NCBI GenBank assembly: GCA_030267565.1
Contig: BRXU01000043.1
Coordinates: 372,001 to 436,000 of the forward strand
Source: Pleodorina starrii
Taxonomy: Eukaryota; Chlorophyta; Chlorophyceae; Chlamydomonadales; Volvocaceae
DNA: 64,000 bases
Direction: 5' to 3'
Below the pieces are notes generated by a model. The model had not been told where the DNA came from. It saw only the letters and a program-made list of their open reading frames with translations, and made no database searches. Within the stretch, counting starts at the first letter, position 1; every line of letters begins with the position of its first letter. A program made the position numbers and the translations under genes. Of the stretch, positions 33,065-44,972 are shown one piece after another.

Positions 33065-36000
33065 CGTTTCTCGATATCTGGCTGGTTTCATCATTATGAA
33101 TATAGGATTTACTGCATTGGGTCTTGAGTAATGAAAAGAAAAGATTAGCCTCCTCTTCCTCAAGTCAATGTAACTCTTGTAGGCCCGGCTCTTCGAGATG
33201 TATGTTTACTTACCGAGCAGCAGTCCAAGCAACGACCACCGTCAACGAAACTGTGTTCAAAGCAGCCATAGCTGCTGCTGCTGCTGCTGCTGCTGACACC
33301 GGATCCATTTCTGCACTTGGACCTCAGTCCCCTCCCCCGCTGGGACCCTCCCTGCACGCACCGCCCCTCGACTGCGCACCCCACCCCCATGTGCACCCAC
33401 CCACCCACCCACTTCCACTGCCCCCCCGCCCTTTCCTCCCCACCCGCAGACAGCGTGGCTGGCGAGGTTACGTTGTACGGCACCCACCTTGACCGGCCCG
33501 GCGTGACGTTTTGGGCCCGCATGCACGGAGTGTGCTACCCGCTGCAGGTGGGGTGGGGGGGGGGTGAAGGGGGGAGGTGGGGATGAGGGCGGGGGGGTGA
33601 AGGCGGGGGGGGAGGGGTGAAGGCCGGGGGGGTGGATTGGGGCGGGGGAGCGGCGGAACGAGATCTGGCATTGCGGCCCGTACCCCCCACCCGGAGCCTA
33701 GCTAACCCGTTCGAACCCCTCACGTTTCCCCTACCCCCTCTTGCTTCATTCTTGCAAATTTCACTCTTCAAACTCCCCCCCTCCCCGCCCCCCAGTACCG
33801 CATCTGCTGCGGCACCGGTGGCTGCGGTGTGGTGGTCCGACTGCCACTGCTGCCCACCATCGGGCTCCTGCAGCTGGAGGCGGTGGCGCCACACAACAAC
33901 AACAACACCTCGACCTCTGGCAGCCAGCTGCCCGGCGGTGTGGGTGCGGTGGGTCCCTCGTACCCGCTGTTGGTGCTGCCCTCAGCGGAGGCGGTGGCGG
34001 AGGTGCATGTGCTGGCGGCGGCCATGGGGCCGGCAAGGTGGGGAGCGGGGAGCGGGGGCTGCAGGGGACGAGGCGGGAACAGGCGGGACGAGGCGGGACG
34101 TGGCGGGACGCACCCCCCCCCCCCCCCCCACCCCCCCACCGGGGGCGCCACATACGCGCTGCACATATTTGTGTATCCTCGACCCTCCCCCCACCACCAC
34201 CACGTGACCCCCCCTCCTGTCATCCGCCCCGCCCCGTCCGTGTGGGTGTCCCTCAAGTGGCCCCACCCATGTCTCACCCGGTCGCTGCCTCCCTCCCTCC
34301 GCCCCTTCTCCCCGTCCCCTTCCCCTCCCTCCCCTGCCTCAGCCTGCGTCGCTTCGTGGCGGACTTTGGTTTGGTCCTGGGACTGGGGGCTCTGCTGGCC
34401 CAGCCCCTCAACGGAGTGACGCCCGTGAGGGGACCCACAGCGGCGGCAGCAGCGGCAGAAGCAGCAGCAGCAGCAGCCGGTGGGGGGGTCGAGCCCCTGA
34501 CAGCAGGGTCCGGGTCCGGGTCCGGGAGCAGTGCGGGTGGAGGGGTGGGGCTGGGCTCGGCAGCAGACATCGCCGCGCGCCAGCGCCAACACCACCAGCT
34601 GGGCCCAGCAGCTGCAGGGGCAGCTGCGGGGGCGGACAAGGCGGCCCCAGCTGCCCCCGCCACCGCCACCTGCGCCTCCCCCTCCGCTGCGAGTGCGAGT
34701 GGTGGTACTTGGGGCTCCACCGACAGCGCAACGGCCTACGGCGACAGCGACCCCACCGCCACTGCAGACCTCCCCGACACAACCAACATCCAAACAGCAG
34801 CGGCAGCGGCGGCAATCAACGCCGAGCCGGCCCCGACTGCGCCTCTGCAGCTGCAGCACCACCTGGTGGTGGTGCCGCAGCCCTCAGTGCTGCTGGCGGC
34901 TGCCGCTGCCGCTGCTGCTGCTGGTGGTGGCGGCAGCGGCAGCGGCTCAGCGGCTGCGGTCTCGCAGCCTCGTCGTCGCGGCGGTGTGCTGAGTCGTGGC
35001 AGCAGCAGTCGTGGGGGCAGCAGTCGGGGCAGCAGCGGAGCGGGCGGGGAGGGGGGTTTGTTGGGGGGTGGTGGCGGTGACCCCACTGAGGCGATGACTA
35101 ATGGTGACGATGAGGAGGTGGTGGAGCTGCTGCTGGGGAGGGGGGCGGTGCACAGCTTGCTGGTGGGTGGGGGGAGGGGAGGGGGGGGGAGGGGGAGGGA
35201 GGGGTGGAGAGGGGTGGAGAGGGGTTGAGAGGGGTTGGGGGGGAAGGGGAGGGTGGGGAGGGGGGGGGGAAGGATGGATCACCAGACTGACAGCTCTCAT
35301 GTCCCCATCCCGCCCTCCCTACCCCACCCCGCCTTCCCCCCCAATGCCGGTCTTGGCACTGCACGTCTTGGCTGGCCGCCAATCGGTTGCGGCAGCAGGA
35401 GGTCCCCTAAGCCCCCGCCCCGCCCCGCCCCGCCCTGCCTGTACCCCAACCCACCCCCGCCTGCCCTTCCCTTCCCCCCCCCCTCCCTCCCCTCCTCCCT
35501 CCTCTGCAGGAGACCAGTTTGGCGCTGCTGCAGACACTGGTGGACAGGTGGGAGGAGGGACGGGGGGGGGAGGGGAGGTCAGGGGAGGGGGGGAAGGGGA
35601 GGGGAGGGAGGGCGTGTTGGTCGGGGGGTCAGGGCATGTGGGTCGGGCTGGGTGGGGTGGGGTGGGGTCTGGGGGTGTTGTGGAGGGGCAGGCTCTGCAC
35701 CGGCCAAGGTCCCCCGCCTCGCCCCGCCCCGCGGGCGGAAGCTGGACGAGGCCCGGCCCGACAGTGCATTGCATTGGGGCGTCGAGTGGGGCGGGTGCTG
35801 CCCGGTGGGTTCCATCAGCACACCAGCAAAGCACAGAGAGGAGAGGGGGGAGGGGGGAGGCAGCGAAGGAGGGAGGGAGGCAGCGAGCTTTGCCACGGGC
35901 ACGCCGCCGTTACCTCTCCCCCTCCCTTGTCCGCCCCCGTCACCCCGCCGCTGCCGGTATGCTTCCTCGACCTTCCTGCCCCTCTCCTTCCCTTTGGCAG

Positions 36001-38036
36001 CACCCCCGCCCCCATTCCTTCTCCTGCCCGCCCCCCTCCCCCTCCCCCTCCCCCTCCCGCACTCAGCTCCCATCGCTGCGGTACCACCTAGGGGGTAACA
36101 CCCCCAGTCAGTCAGTCAGTCAGTCAGCCTGTTTGTCCTATTTCGCCTGTTTTGCCTGGTTTCTCCACTCCCCTCCCTTTCCTCACAGCCCCTCCCTCCC
36201 TCCCCTTCACCCCCTGCTCACACCCCCTCACACCCCCCCTTCCCCGCCTTCCCCCCCTTCCCCCCTCAGCGGCGGTAGCAGCATGATCAACAACGTCCGC
36301 AGTGACTCATTTTTATATAAAGGAGCTCATCACTTCCTGACCCCCCTATCTCCCCCCTATGTCCCCCCTATGTCCCCCCTATCTCCCCCCCCCCCCAGGC
36401 GCATGCATCACTGCGTGGCCCTGTTGGTGTCCCGGCTGTGTGAGCTGCACGAGCGCTTCCCCGACCGACTGCACTCGGGCGCCGCGCCCCCCTGCCCCCC
36501 GCCCGGCTCCCGCTTCGGTCTGATGCACTCGGCTGCCCGGGCGGGGGATGTGGGGCTGCTGGGCTGTCTGCTGTCCCTGGAGGGGCTGATGGGGGAGCAC
36601 TGCTCGCTGAGTGCGCGGGGTGAGAGGGGGGGCTTGGGGGGGACGAGGAGAAGAGGGAGGGAGGAGGGAAGGCGGGGGAGAGATGGGCGGTACGCGTGTG
36701 TGTGTGCGGGGAAGGGCGAGCCGCAACAGAAAGGGGGCAGGCAGGCAGGCAGGCAGGGTACAGCTCCTGAAATGTGCACAACTCGAGCAGTTGTTGGTAA
36801 CTATGGGGGTCCGTGAGCAGTCCCCTCTTAGGGAGGCGTGACAGGGATCCAGTGGACCTTCAGATTTCAACGTCCGCAGGGCTTCTTGTTTCATTCTTGC
36901 GACTTCACTCTTCAAACCACCCCCCCTCCTCCCTCCCTCCCCCGGTCCGGATCTTGCCCCCTTGAAGGCCCTAATCCTTATCCGGGCCCGCTTGTGTGCC
37001 GTCTCCCTCCCATCCCCCCTGCCCCTTCCTTAACCCCCTCCCCCCTTCCCCCCTCTCTCCGTATCCAAGACGCATTTCAATCTCAACACCCCTCCTACCC
37101 CCCTCCTACCCCCCCCCCCCAGGTGTCAACGGTGTCACCCCGCTGCACCTGATGGCGCTGCTGCCCCAGGCACCCGCCCTCATGAGGTCGCTGCAGAGGA
37201 TACACCCGGGGGTGGAGCAGGTGGGGAGGGGGGGAGGGGAGGGGAGGGGAGGGGAGGGGAGGGGAGGGGAGGGGAGGGGAGGGGAGGGGAGGGGAGGGGA
37301 GGGGAGGGGAGGGGAGGGGAGGGGAGGGGAGGGGAGGGGAGGGGAGGGGAGGGGAGGGGAGGGGCGGGGGGGGGGGGGGGGGGGGGGGGAGGGGCATTCG
37401 CGGGTCGTCTTTTCGGTTGGCTGCTTTGTCAGTTGTGTTGATTTCGCTGTCTATTTTCCAATAAAAAGGAAGGGGTGTGAGGGGGGGGAGAGGGGGCCCG
37501 GCGTGTGTATGGGGAGCGGGCGGGAAGGGGGGAAGTACAGATTGAAAGGGTAGGGTTGCAGTCGTCAGGGGGAGGGGGAGGGGGAGGGACGCGAGGGTAT
37601 TCGGGCTCCCACCTCCCACCCCTCCTCCTCCCGAACCCCTAAACCCCTCACTCCTCCCCTTACCCCCTCCCCTCCCCTCCCCCACCCCGGCACTCCCTCT
37701 CCTCTCCTCCCCCCCCTCAGGCCCTATCGAGCACCGCCGCCGACGACGGACTGACCCCTCTGCAGCTCTACCACATGATGCACAGCGGAGGAGGGGCAGG
37801 GACAGGGGGGGCAGGGGCAGGGACACACGCAGCGGGCGGAGGCGGGACCTCGCGGGGGGGTCCCGGCCCCGACCCAGACTCCAGTCTCCAGACGGATGGC
37901 GGCCTCTGCGAGCCGTCCCCGCCCTGCCGCACCGCGGGACCGGCCTTCGCAGCCGCCACCGCCCTGGACCACCACCCGGGCACCACCTTGGCGGCACCGA
38001 CTGCTGCGGCGGCGGCGGAAACGAGCGCCTCTGCTT

Positions 38037-38069
<33 letters not shown>

Positions 38070-39730
38070 TGCCTGCCGATATGTTGCTGGCGGCTGCGGC
38101 GGCGGAGGCGGCGGCGATGGGCTCTCAGAGTGAGGCCTGGTCCGCGCAGGGCGAGGCGGTGGCGGTCGCAGCGGCTGCTGCTGCTGCTGCTGCTGTGGGG
38201 GTGGGGATGCGGGTGGGCCGCCGCATCTCCCCGCGGCAGCTGTACACCCGGAGTGCGAGTGCGGGTGTTGGGTACGAGTCCGGGTCGATGTCGCCCGGGG
38301 ACCTCGTGGCAGCGGTGGCGCCGCCGTCGCCCCCCGAGGAGGACTCGTCACCTGACGCGGACCGCAGCGGAGGCACCGCCCCCCTGCATGCAGCCGCAAG
38401 CAGCGGCAGCGGATCTGAACTGATGACGCATCCGCTGCAACCGCAGCTGCAGCGCCGGTCCGCGGCCCAGCCCGCCTACGCCACGGCGCCGGCCTCGGTT
38501 GCGCGGGTGCTGCTGGGCGGAGGAGGAGGCGGCGGCGGCGCCTCGGATGCGGAGGTGCCGCCCCCGGGCCCCTCGGGGAGCTCGGCCAGCGCTCGGCTGG
38601 TGGCAGTGGCGGCGGCGGATGGTGGTGGTGGTGGTGGCGGCTGTGCTGCTGCTTCAGAAGGGTCTCAGAAGGGCGGCCCCATGGGTCCCAAGAGCCCCCA
38701 ACCCGCCCGGGCCCCCTCCGCTCAGCAGCTCCCGGCGGTGGCGGACACGAAGGCAGCGGCTCCGGCGCAAGTTGGCGGCGGCAGCGGCGGCGGCGGCGGC
38801 GCCAGGCCGTCGTCGTACCACCTGTCCACCACCGGCATCCGCGACGCGCTGGTGGCGGCGGCGGCGGATGTCCTGACGGGCTCTCAGAGCGAGGCGTGGG
38901 TTTCGCAGGGCGCCGCCGCGGCGGCGGCGGCGGCGGCCCGCGGCGACGGCGTCACTGTACGGCGGATGCACCCCGTCGGCACGCGGCTGGCCTCGATGAC
39001 GGAGGCGGAGCGGGCGGCGGCGATGGCGGCGCTGGCGGCGCTGGAGGCCATGGAGGCGGGGGCCGACGGAGAGGGAGACGGAGACACGGAGGACAGCGGC
39101 AGCAGCGCATGCGGTGGTGGGCAGAGCTGGCAGGACAGCGGCAACAGCGCCTACAGCCTGGAGGGGGCCAGCAACGCCACTTGCCGCAGCGTCCGCAGCG
39201 CCATCGCCGCCGCCATGACGATTGCGGCCGCGGCGGAAGCGGCGAAGGCGGAGGCGGCAGCCGCTGCTGATGCCAGCGCCGCCGGGGGCGAGGGCGACGT
39301 GTGCACGGGGGCCGAGGAGCCGCCGCCGGCCAAGGGCTGCGGCGGCGGCGGCGACACCGCCGGCGCTGGCGAGGATCTATGTACGGCAGGAGGCGACTAC
39401 GCGGCGGTGACCCGGGGGTCGGCCGCAAACGCTGACGGCGCGGCGCTGACTGCGGCTCCGGAGTTTGACCAGCTTCTGCCGCCGGGGGCCACGATGACGG
39501 CGCCATCGCGCCCCGCCGCCGCTGATGCTGATGCTGCCCCCGCACGTATGCGCCAGTTGCCACTGGCGCTTGCGCTGGGAGTGTCTGTGCTGCTGCTGCT
39601 GGGGCTGGGTCTGGGTCGGGGCGGTCCAATGGTGGTCTCCGTGTTGGCTGCATGCGGCCTGGCGCCGCTGCTGGTTCTGGGGCTGCTGCCGCTGCAGCCG
39701 CTGCTGAGGGCGCTGGGCCGGCAGGTCTGA
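26914..39730 (+). CDS. Long SBP-box (SPL-type) transcription factor with ankyrin-like repeats and C-terminal membrane segment (15 exons, 2065 aa)
   Basis: Exons 26914-27142, 27324-27393, 27625-27863, 28460-28533, 29058-30374, 30984-31097, 31787-32302, 32836-32947, 33450-33547, 33796-34037, 34343-35162, 35510-35547, 36399-36619, 37123-37220, 37721-39730; all 14 phases close. Residues 41-117 are an SBP DNA-binding domain: first zinc site C42, C47, C64, H67; second C83, C86, C102, but the expected His is Glu90 (CQQCGHFE), with a His two residues earlier. The basic nuclear-localisation tail is weak (CKMSLDRRSAIAQASKQK). The order LKLTSRAPDEL, YVRPGC (686-691), a GEVTLYGTHL block and ankyrin-like VNGVTPLHLMALL and DDGLTPLQLY match long plant SPLs (SPL1/7/12) and algal CRR1-type regulators. 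The last 57 residues are strongly hydrophobic. These factors bind GTAC cores; CRR1/SPL7 control copper responses, but orthology to CRR1 is not shown: the long N-terminus and Cys-rich tail expected of CRR1 are absent. Confidence 0.88.
30485..30560. repeat. Interstitial telomere-type repeats (CCCTAAAA)n
   Basis: Six to seven degenerate units such as ccctaaaaaaccctaaaaac, then ccctaaaa twice, ctctaaaa and ccccaaaaaa, in the fifth intron of the SBP gene. CCCTAAAA is the complement of the Chlamydomonas-type telomere repeat TTTTAGGG. Confidence 0.7.
30601..30648 (+). repeat. Intronic conserved motif, family A, copy 2
   Basis: gggcttcttgtttcattttt followed by gcaaattcactcttc, in the intron before the 30984 exon, sense orientation. 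Matches the copies at 9577-9633 (-), 33736-33780 and 36878-36927. Here the acceptor is about 335 bp further on. Confidence 0.7.
33736..33780 (+). repeat. Intronic conserved motif, family A, copy 3
   Basis: ccctcttgcttcattcttgc followed by aaatttcactcttcaaac and a C tract, ending about 15 bp before the acceptor at 33795 in the SBP gene. Sense orientation. Confidence 0.7.
36266..36343 (+). repeat. Intronic conserved motif, family B, copy 2
   Basis: Matches 13582-13505 on the opposite strand over 78 bp. It sits in the SBP-gene intron 35548-36398, sense orientation, with its terminal CTGAC about 57 nt before the acceptor. Polypyrimidine blocks flank both sides. Confidence 0.75.
36878..36927 (+). 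repeat. Intronic conserved motif, family A, copy 4
   Basis: agggcttcttgtttcattct followed by tgcgacttcactcttcaaac in the SBP-gene intron 36620-37122, sense orientation, about 195 bp before the acceptor. Just upstream, caacgtccgcag is shared with the family B copy at 36266-36343. Confidence 0.7.
37226..37390. repeat. (GGGGA)n tract ending in a long G run
   Basis: About 27 perfect ggaggg/ggggA-type pentamers from 37229 to 37363, then an almost pure G run to 37390, starting a few bases after the donor at 37221 of the SBP gene. Assembly length here is likely unreliable. Confidence 0.9.
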
Positions 39731-39734
39731 GCCG

Positions 39735-39737
<3 letters not shown>

Positions 39738-39783
<46 letters not shown>

Positions 39784-39832
39784 GGTCGGGTCGGGTCGGG
39801 TCGGGTCGGGTCGGGTCGGGTCGGGTCGGGTG
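39738..39832. repeat. (CTG)n followed by (TCGGG)n
   Basis: About fifteen ctg/gct triplets directly after the SBP stop codon, then nine tcggg pentamers. Both are in the 3' UTR of the SBP gene. A (CG)n(TG)n dinucleotide tract at 40171-40210 runs into the TGTAA. Confidence 0.9.
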
Positions 39833-40175
39833 GGGCGATGACGGTGTTGCCCGGCTCGGGTGGGGCTCGGCGTGTCGGTTGTTTGGATGTGGCTTAATTG
39901 ATGGGTGGTCGGGTCGGTGGTGGTACATGGAGGCGGGAGGGGGAGCAGTGGGTTGGGTGAGAGGGGCCGCTCCGCTCATAAGGCCCGGAAGTGACTTGGA
40001 GGCCCCCCCAGTGGTCAGTGGTCAGTGGTGCTGCATGGCTGGCCGGGAATGTGGGAGAGGCGGCGAAAGGAGATGAGGCCCACAGATGAGAGGAGGGGAG
40101 AGACACGCGGACAGGCAGGTGCGAGCCGGGAGGTGGGGGAACAGGAGTGGGGGCTAGGGAGGGGTGTTTCCGCGC

Positions 40176-40206
<31 letters not shown>

Positions 40207-40208
40207 TG

Positions 40209-40213
40209 TGTAA
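40209..40213 (+). terminator. TGTAA polyadenylation signal of the SBP gene
   Basis: gtgtgtgtaactg: TGTAA at the end of a TG dinucleotide run, 480 bp after the stop at 39730. First such motif downstream on +. Confidence 0.5.
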
Positions 40214-43200
40214 CTGCGGACACGGGTGTCCTCACTCGGCGCGCAGGGGGGCGGCGGTTCATCCGACCCCTCTGCCGTCTTAGGTCAGATGCCAGAGGGG
40301 GCGCAGCCGCGAGGCGAGGCGAGGCGAGGCAGTCTCCGTGCGGCCGTGCTGCTCATTGGTGCGCGCCAACGTGTGGGTGTGGGGGGGGGCGCTGCCGATG
40401 TGACCAAGCTTTGGTCGTTGGGCGGTCGAGTCGCGAGCGCACCAGACCCACAACCTGGTGATGAGGCGGGGGCGTCGTCGTGGAGTCACTGATCAGCACT
40501 GATACTCGGATCGGCACCGCCGTATGGAGGCCGCCATGATGGATGGAGGCCAGGTGGACTGAGCTGAACTGAGGCGGCAGAGCGGTGGAGCGGCAGCTGT
40601 TGATTTGGTTGGCGAGCGAGCGAGTGAGGCGCCATTTCTGTGGCGATTGAGATTGGGCTGGAGGTGATGGAATGGAATGTGATGGAATGTGATCGATGGA
40701 GGAATGCGATGCTAAACGCGCTATGAATTGCAAGCAGGCGTGCGTTGCTCGGCGTTGGTTGCGGTGTTGATGGGTGGTCAATGACCACCATCATGGGGGG
40801 CTGGAGGAACGTGGCGGTGGTGGCGGCGGTGGTTGGTGAGGACGACCCCAACCAATGAGCGCTCTACCGGGGGGGGGGAGGGGGGAGGGCGGCCCCATCG
40901 GCGGCCTCAGCGGCCCTGGGCTGGCAGGTCGGTTGCGCGCAGATGTGGGCAGCGGGACGGACGTCGGGAGGGAGGCAGGGAGGGGGGGAGGGAGGTTGCT
41001 GCTTTGGCAGCTTGTGCGGTTGGCAGTCCCGGATCCCGGGTGAGGGAGGGGGAGGGCGGGTGAGGCAAATGCAATGCTGCGGTGGCCGCAATTGGACTGA
41101 AGAGGGACACGATCCGGGGGAAGCGATGTGTGTACGGAAATATGGGGGAAGGGTCCAATGTTGTTGTCCGCGCCGGGGTCATGGAACAACCTTTTGGCGT
41201 GTTTCTGCTGTATGTGCTCACCCACCCACTGGGTGGGTGCGCGTGCGGATATGGAGACGTCTCTCCCACCCACCGCTCCACTGCTGCCGCTGTCCATCGG
41301 AATGGGGCAATACCACCCGCTCGGTACCATCCGCGCGCCAGCGGCCACATCCACACCCCTGTCGCCTGCTCTACCCTGTCCTGTCCTGTCCCGTCTGGGC
41401 AACGGAGCGGCTGGGGATCGGTTCTCGAATGTACACCGCTGCACTGCTGGGCTGGGGGCTACTGGGACGTCTACTTCCCCCCCCCCATGTGCGGAGCGGG
41501 AATAATGCTCGGGGTCCACTGGCGAAGTGGCCAAGAGGTGAAGGGTTGGTTAGCGGTCGGTTTGCGTCTGATCTGGCTCCGATCCATCTTCGTGGTTGTG
41601 GTCGGATGCGTCGTATGTCGTATGTTGTCTCCCTAGGTGGTTACAAGCAGGTGGCTCGTCGCCTCCGCCCCTCGCTGCCGAGCCCGCCTCTTTCCCTTCC
41701 CCAACCCTTTCTCCCCAAGGGGGGGGGGAGGGAGGGAGGGCCCTCTACGGACCATTCAGCGGCGACCGTTCGTTGCGAGGCGGGGGGCTAGGGGGGGGTG
41801 TTGGGCCGGCAGTCTGCCGGGGCGGGTCGCAACCGTCCCCAGCCCCGTCGCGTCCCGTCCCGGTTTGAGAGCGACGTCCCCCCTCAGGGCAGCCTGCCTG
41901 GCTGGCTGGCCGGCTGGCTCTGGGGCGCCTGTGCTTGTCCGCAGCTGCCGGTGGTGGCCGCCACAACGTGCACGAGCACGCGCCCACACGTGTGTGTGTG
42001 TGTGTGTGTGTGCCGTTTGGTGCCGCTGGCTGCCCGGGCACCTGCCAGTTGGCGGTTGGCGGGGCTGCTGAGCCGCCATCCGCAACTTCCGTTATGCGTA
42101 CGTGAATGGATGTGAGCCCTGAAGGGTGGTGCGGGAGATGGGAGGGGATGCGGGCGGGGCGGGGCGGGGCGGGGCGGGGCGGGGCGGGGCGCGGCGCTCT
42201 GTGTGTGGGACGGCTGACGGGACCGATGCGGCCGATCCGCGCCTTGTTGCCCCCCCCCCCCCTGCCCTGCCCTGAAGCCCCCGCACTCGAAGAAGGATGC
42301 GGTCACCGCGCGGCGATGAAAAAATAGAAGGCGCCGCTGCAATGAAGCAAGACAGCCAACCGGTTTCGGAGATTCCTACCTGGTCCGATCCGGTCCTGTC
42401 TTTGGATTGCTATCGTCGAATAACAAATTTGCCGTGAAGTAGTTGGAAATGTCGTTGAGTAATGGGGGATCGGTTGTTTCGTGCCCCTCGCGCCCTCAAT
42501 GACGGAGCTTGGCTGGGCTAGCGGCGCCGCCACTCGAGTGAAGAAACACTGCTGGCTGGGCTGCATGGCGCAGATCAATGGGGCCCCTTGTCGGGGCGCG
42601 ACGCCAGGCTTAAGAAGGATGTGCAACCGCTTGGCACGAGCTGAGTGGGTTGGGCAGAACCCTTGGGCTGAAGCCGGCAGTGGACTTGTGGGGGACGCGG
42701 GCGGTCCCGGAGACCCGGACCCGCCTGGACTTGTCGGCTGGCGAATGGGTTGGACGCGGGTTGGGGCAGCTGAGAGATTCTGGCTTTTGGGGGTTGGTCG
42801 CGGGTGCGGGAGAGGAAGATGTGAGGTGATGTGTACAGTACCGATATGGTGTTGGGTTGTTGCGGTTCCGAGGAGACAGTGCGGCGGATGCGGATGCGGC
42901 CGGTGCGCCGGGTACGACCTTCCCCCCGGGGGAGCGGGGGAGCTCCCCCCTCCGTTGTGTGTGCAAGCAGTGCAGTTGTCGGATGGATGCAGGAGTTGCG
43001 GAGGCTGCCTGGCGGCTTGATTGCCTCTTGGCTCCGCTGACGGGCTGGCTGGCTTGCTCACTTGCGGAGACGAAAGGGGTAGTCCGGGGCGGCTGGGCGC
43101 CATCGTCCGTCCCCCGTCCGCTTGCCGTTCCGCTCCGCGAGTGAGAAGGCCTGCCGGGGGAGATGGAGTGGCTGCTGCTGACCTGATGGAGGATGGGCGG

Positions 43201-44972
43201 GGTGTTGCGGCTGCTGCTGCTGATGCTACAGAGTCTTGACGGACCTGCACATTGATAGACCGCCGTCTGTGCAGTAGCCTTGTGCGAGAGAGTGCCCTCT
43301 CCCTGGACGCAAGGGCCATCAGGGTAAAGACACGCGTCAACGTCTCTCACTCGCGTGTCGGCGTTAACGCAGATGGACCTGAACCGGTGCCGCGCTGCGC
43401 AACCATTGCAGCAGTTGCCTGCTCAAGGTTAAAAAGTCGACACACCTCTGCCGCTCCGCTGTCTCGGGACCTCCCGCTGGCCCCCCCCCGCTCGTTCCCC
43501 AACGCACCCAACCCACCAGGCCCACGACGCAATGCCTCTCCATCGCTTTCCCCCACCGCCCCGCTACGCCCCTTTCCTCAGCATCCGGGAAAAGCTCCAT
43601 CGTACATCCGATCTTCGCTCTTAATTCCCCGCCTCACGCTTCTTCCGCTCGGTGCAAGTGAAGATGCGGGGGCTGAGGGCCCCCGTGGCCATTGGTTGGG
43701 CGGGCAGGGGGGGGGGGCAACATCATCTGCGCGCCTCGGCCCCTGCGCTGACCTCCCCAGGCGGGCATCTCCGGTGCGCCCAATCCAACCGCCCACAGCG
43801 CCACCGGGAAGGAGCAGGGGGGGATTCTTTCAGCCCGGGCAACAACTCCGCAGCAGCCACACAGGCGAGCGGGCAGGCAGATGGCTGCGCACGTGCCGCC
43901 GCCCGGGCCCCACTCTGGGGTACATATGCCCCGCCGTGCTGTGAAATCTGAGGCATTTTCAGGGTACCCAGGGCCGCAAACGGCCCATTTCAACAGCTTT
44001 TGCCAGATAAAGACTCCCGCTATAAGACCCAGCCAACTCCACTCCACCCCAGGCGCAGATGCAGCATTCGGATCACATTCCGAGGTCCAAGGCTGCGAAG
44101 AGCCGCACATTCCGAAGAGCAGCAGTGTCACCCACCCAGCAAGCCAGCCGAGGCGCTGAGTTCCATGTGCGCTTCGGTCCGCTTTGGGTCCGTCCGCCCG
44201 CAGGCAGCAGGCAGGCACGAGCCAAGGCTGTGCGGGGGGCAGGCAGGCACTCAGCCAACGTGGTCAGGGAGGTGGCGCCCATCACGTCGGCGAGCTCCCC
44301 CCGGCAGCATCATCGCCCTTTCCCCCTTTCCTTCCCGCTGCTCCCGGGAATGGCAGCGCAGCACCAGCCCTCCTGCCTGCCTGCCTGCATGTCTGCCAGT
44401 CAGTCAGTCAGTCGGTCGCCGCCGATCCAGACACCTACGCACCGCACCGCACTGCACTGCGCACTACTACGCACCGCATGTCACTTGTACACCACACGCA
44501 ACCACATGCGTGCACACCGATAAGGGGGATACATATCGGTTCTTCCGGGCGCGTCCATGGCATCTTTGATACACACAGGTCCTCCAATCGAGCCAGCCAG
44601 CCGAGGTGGTCACCGCCGAAGGACGAAAAGCATGAGAGTGGTGTCAAGAGGCTGGGCGGCACTCCATGTACCGGGAACCCCCCGTCCCCCACAGAAACAA
44701 CCTTATCAGGGGACAACCCGGGCCGGGGCCAGGACCGGGGCCAGGAGGGGCCGGGCCGTGACCGAGCAGCCGCAGGGGTTCCCCCATGCTGCTGCTGAGG
44801 CACACCAACGACACACCAACCTCCCCGCCAAGCACCTCCACCTCTGTCCCAACTCCTCCGCCTCCGAAACTCCGGCTTCACCTCCTCCCCCTCTTCGTCC
44901 TCTACCCGACCCGACCCGACCCGACCGCTCCCACCGCCTCATCCACTCACTGCCCACTGCCCCATCAAGGGC
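40214..44972. other. Convergent intergenic region
   Basis: 4.8 kb between the 3' ends of the SBP gene (+) and the arabinosyltransferase gene (-). It includes a (GGGGC)n tract at 42155-42190, TG runs at 41993-42012 and several long but compositionally non-coding open frames (the longest, 42303-43340 on -, has no family motif). No gene was recognised. Confidence 0.45.

Noticed and set aside
42303..43340. 345-codon frame on the - strand in the convergent intergenic region
   Set aside because: No GC3 coding bias, no recognisable motif, A/T-rich C-terminal part and no TGTAA nearby; treated as chance.
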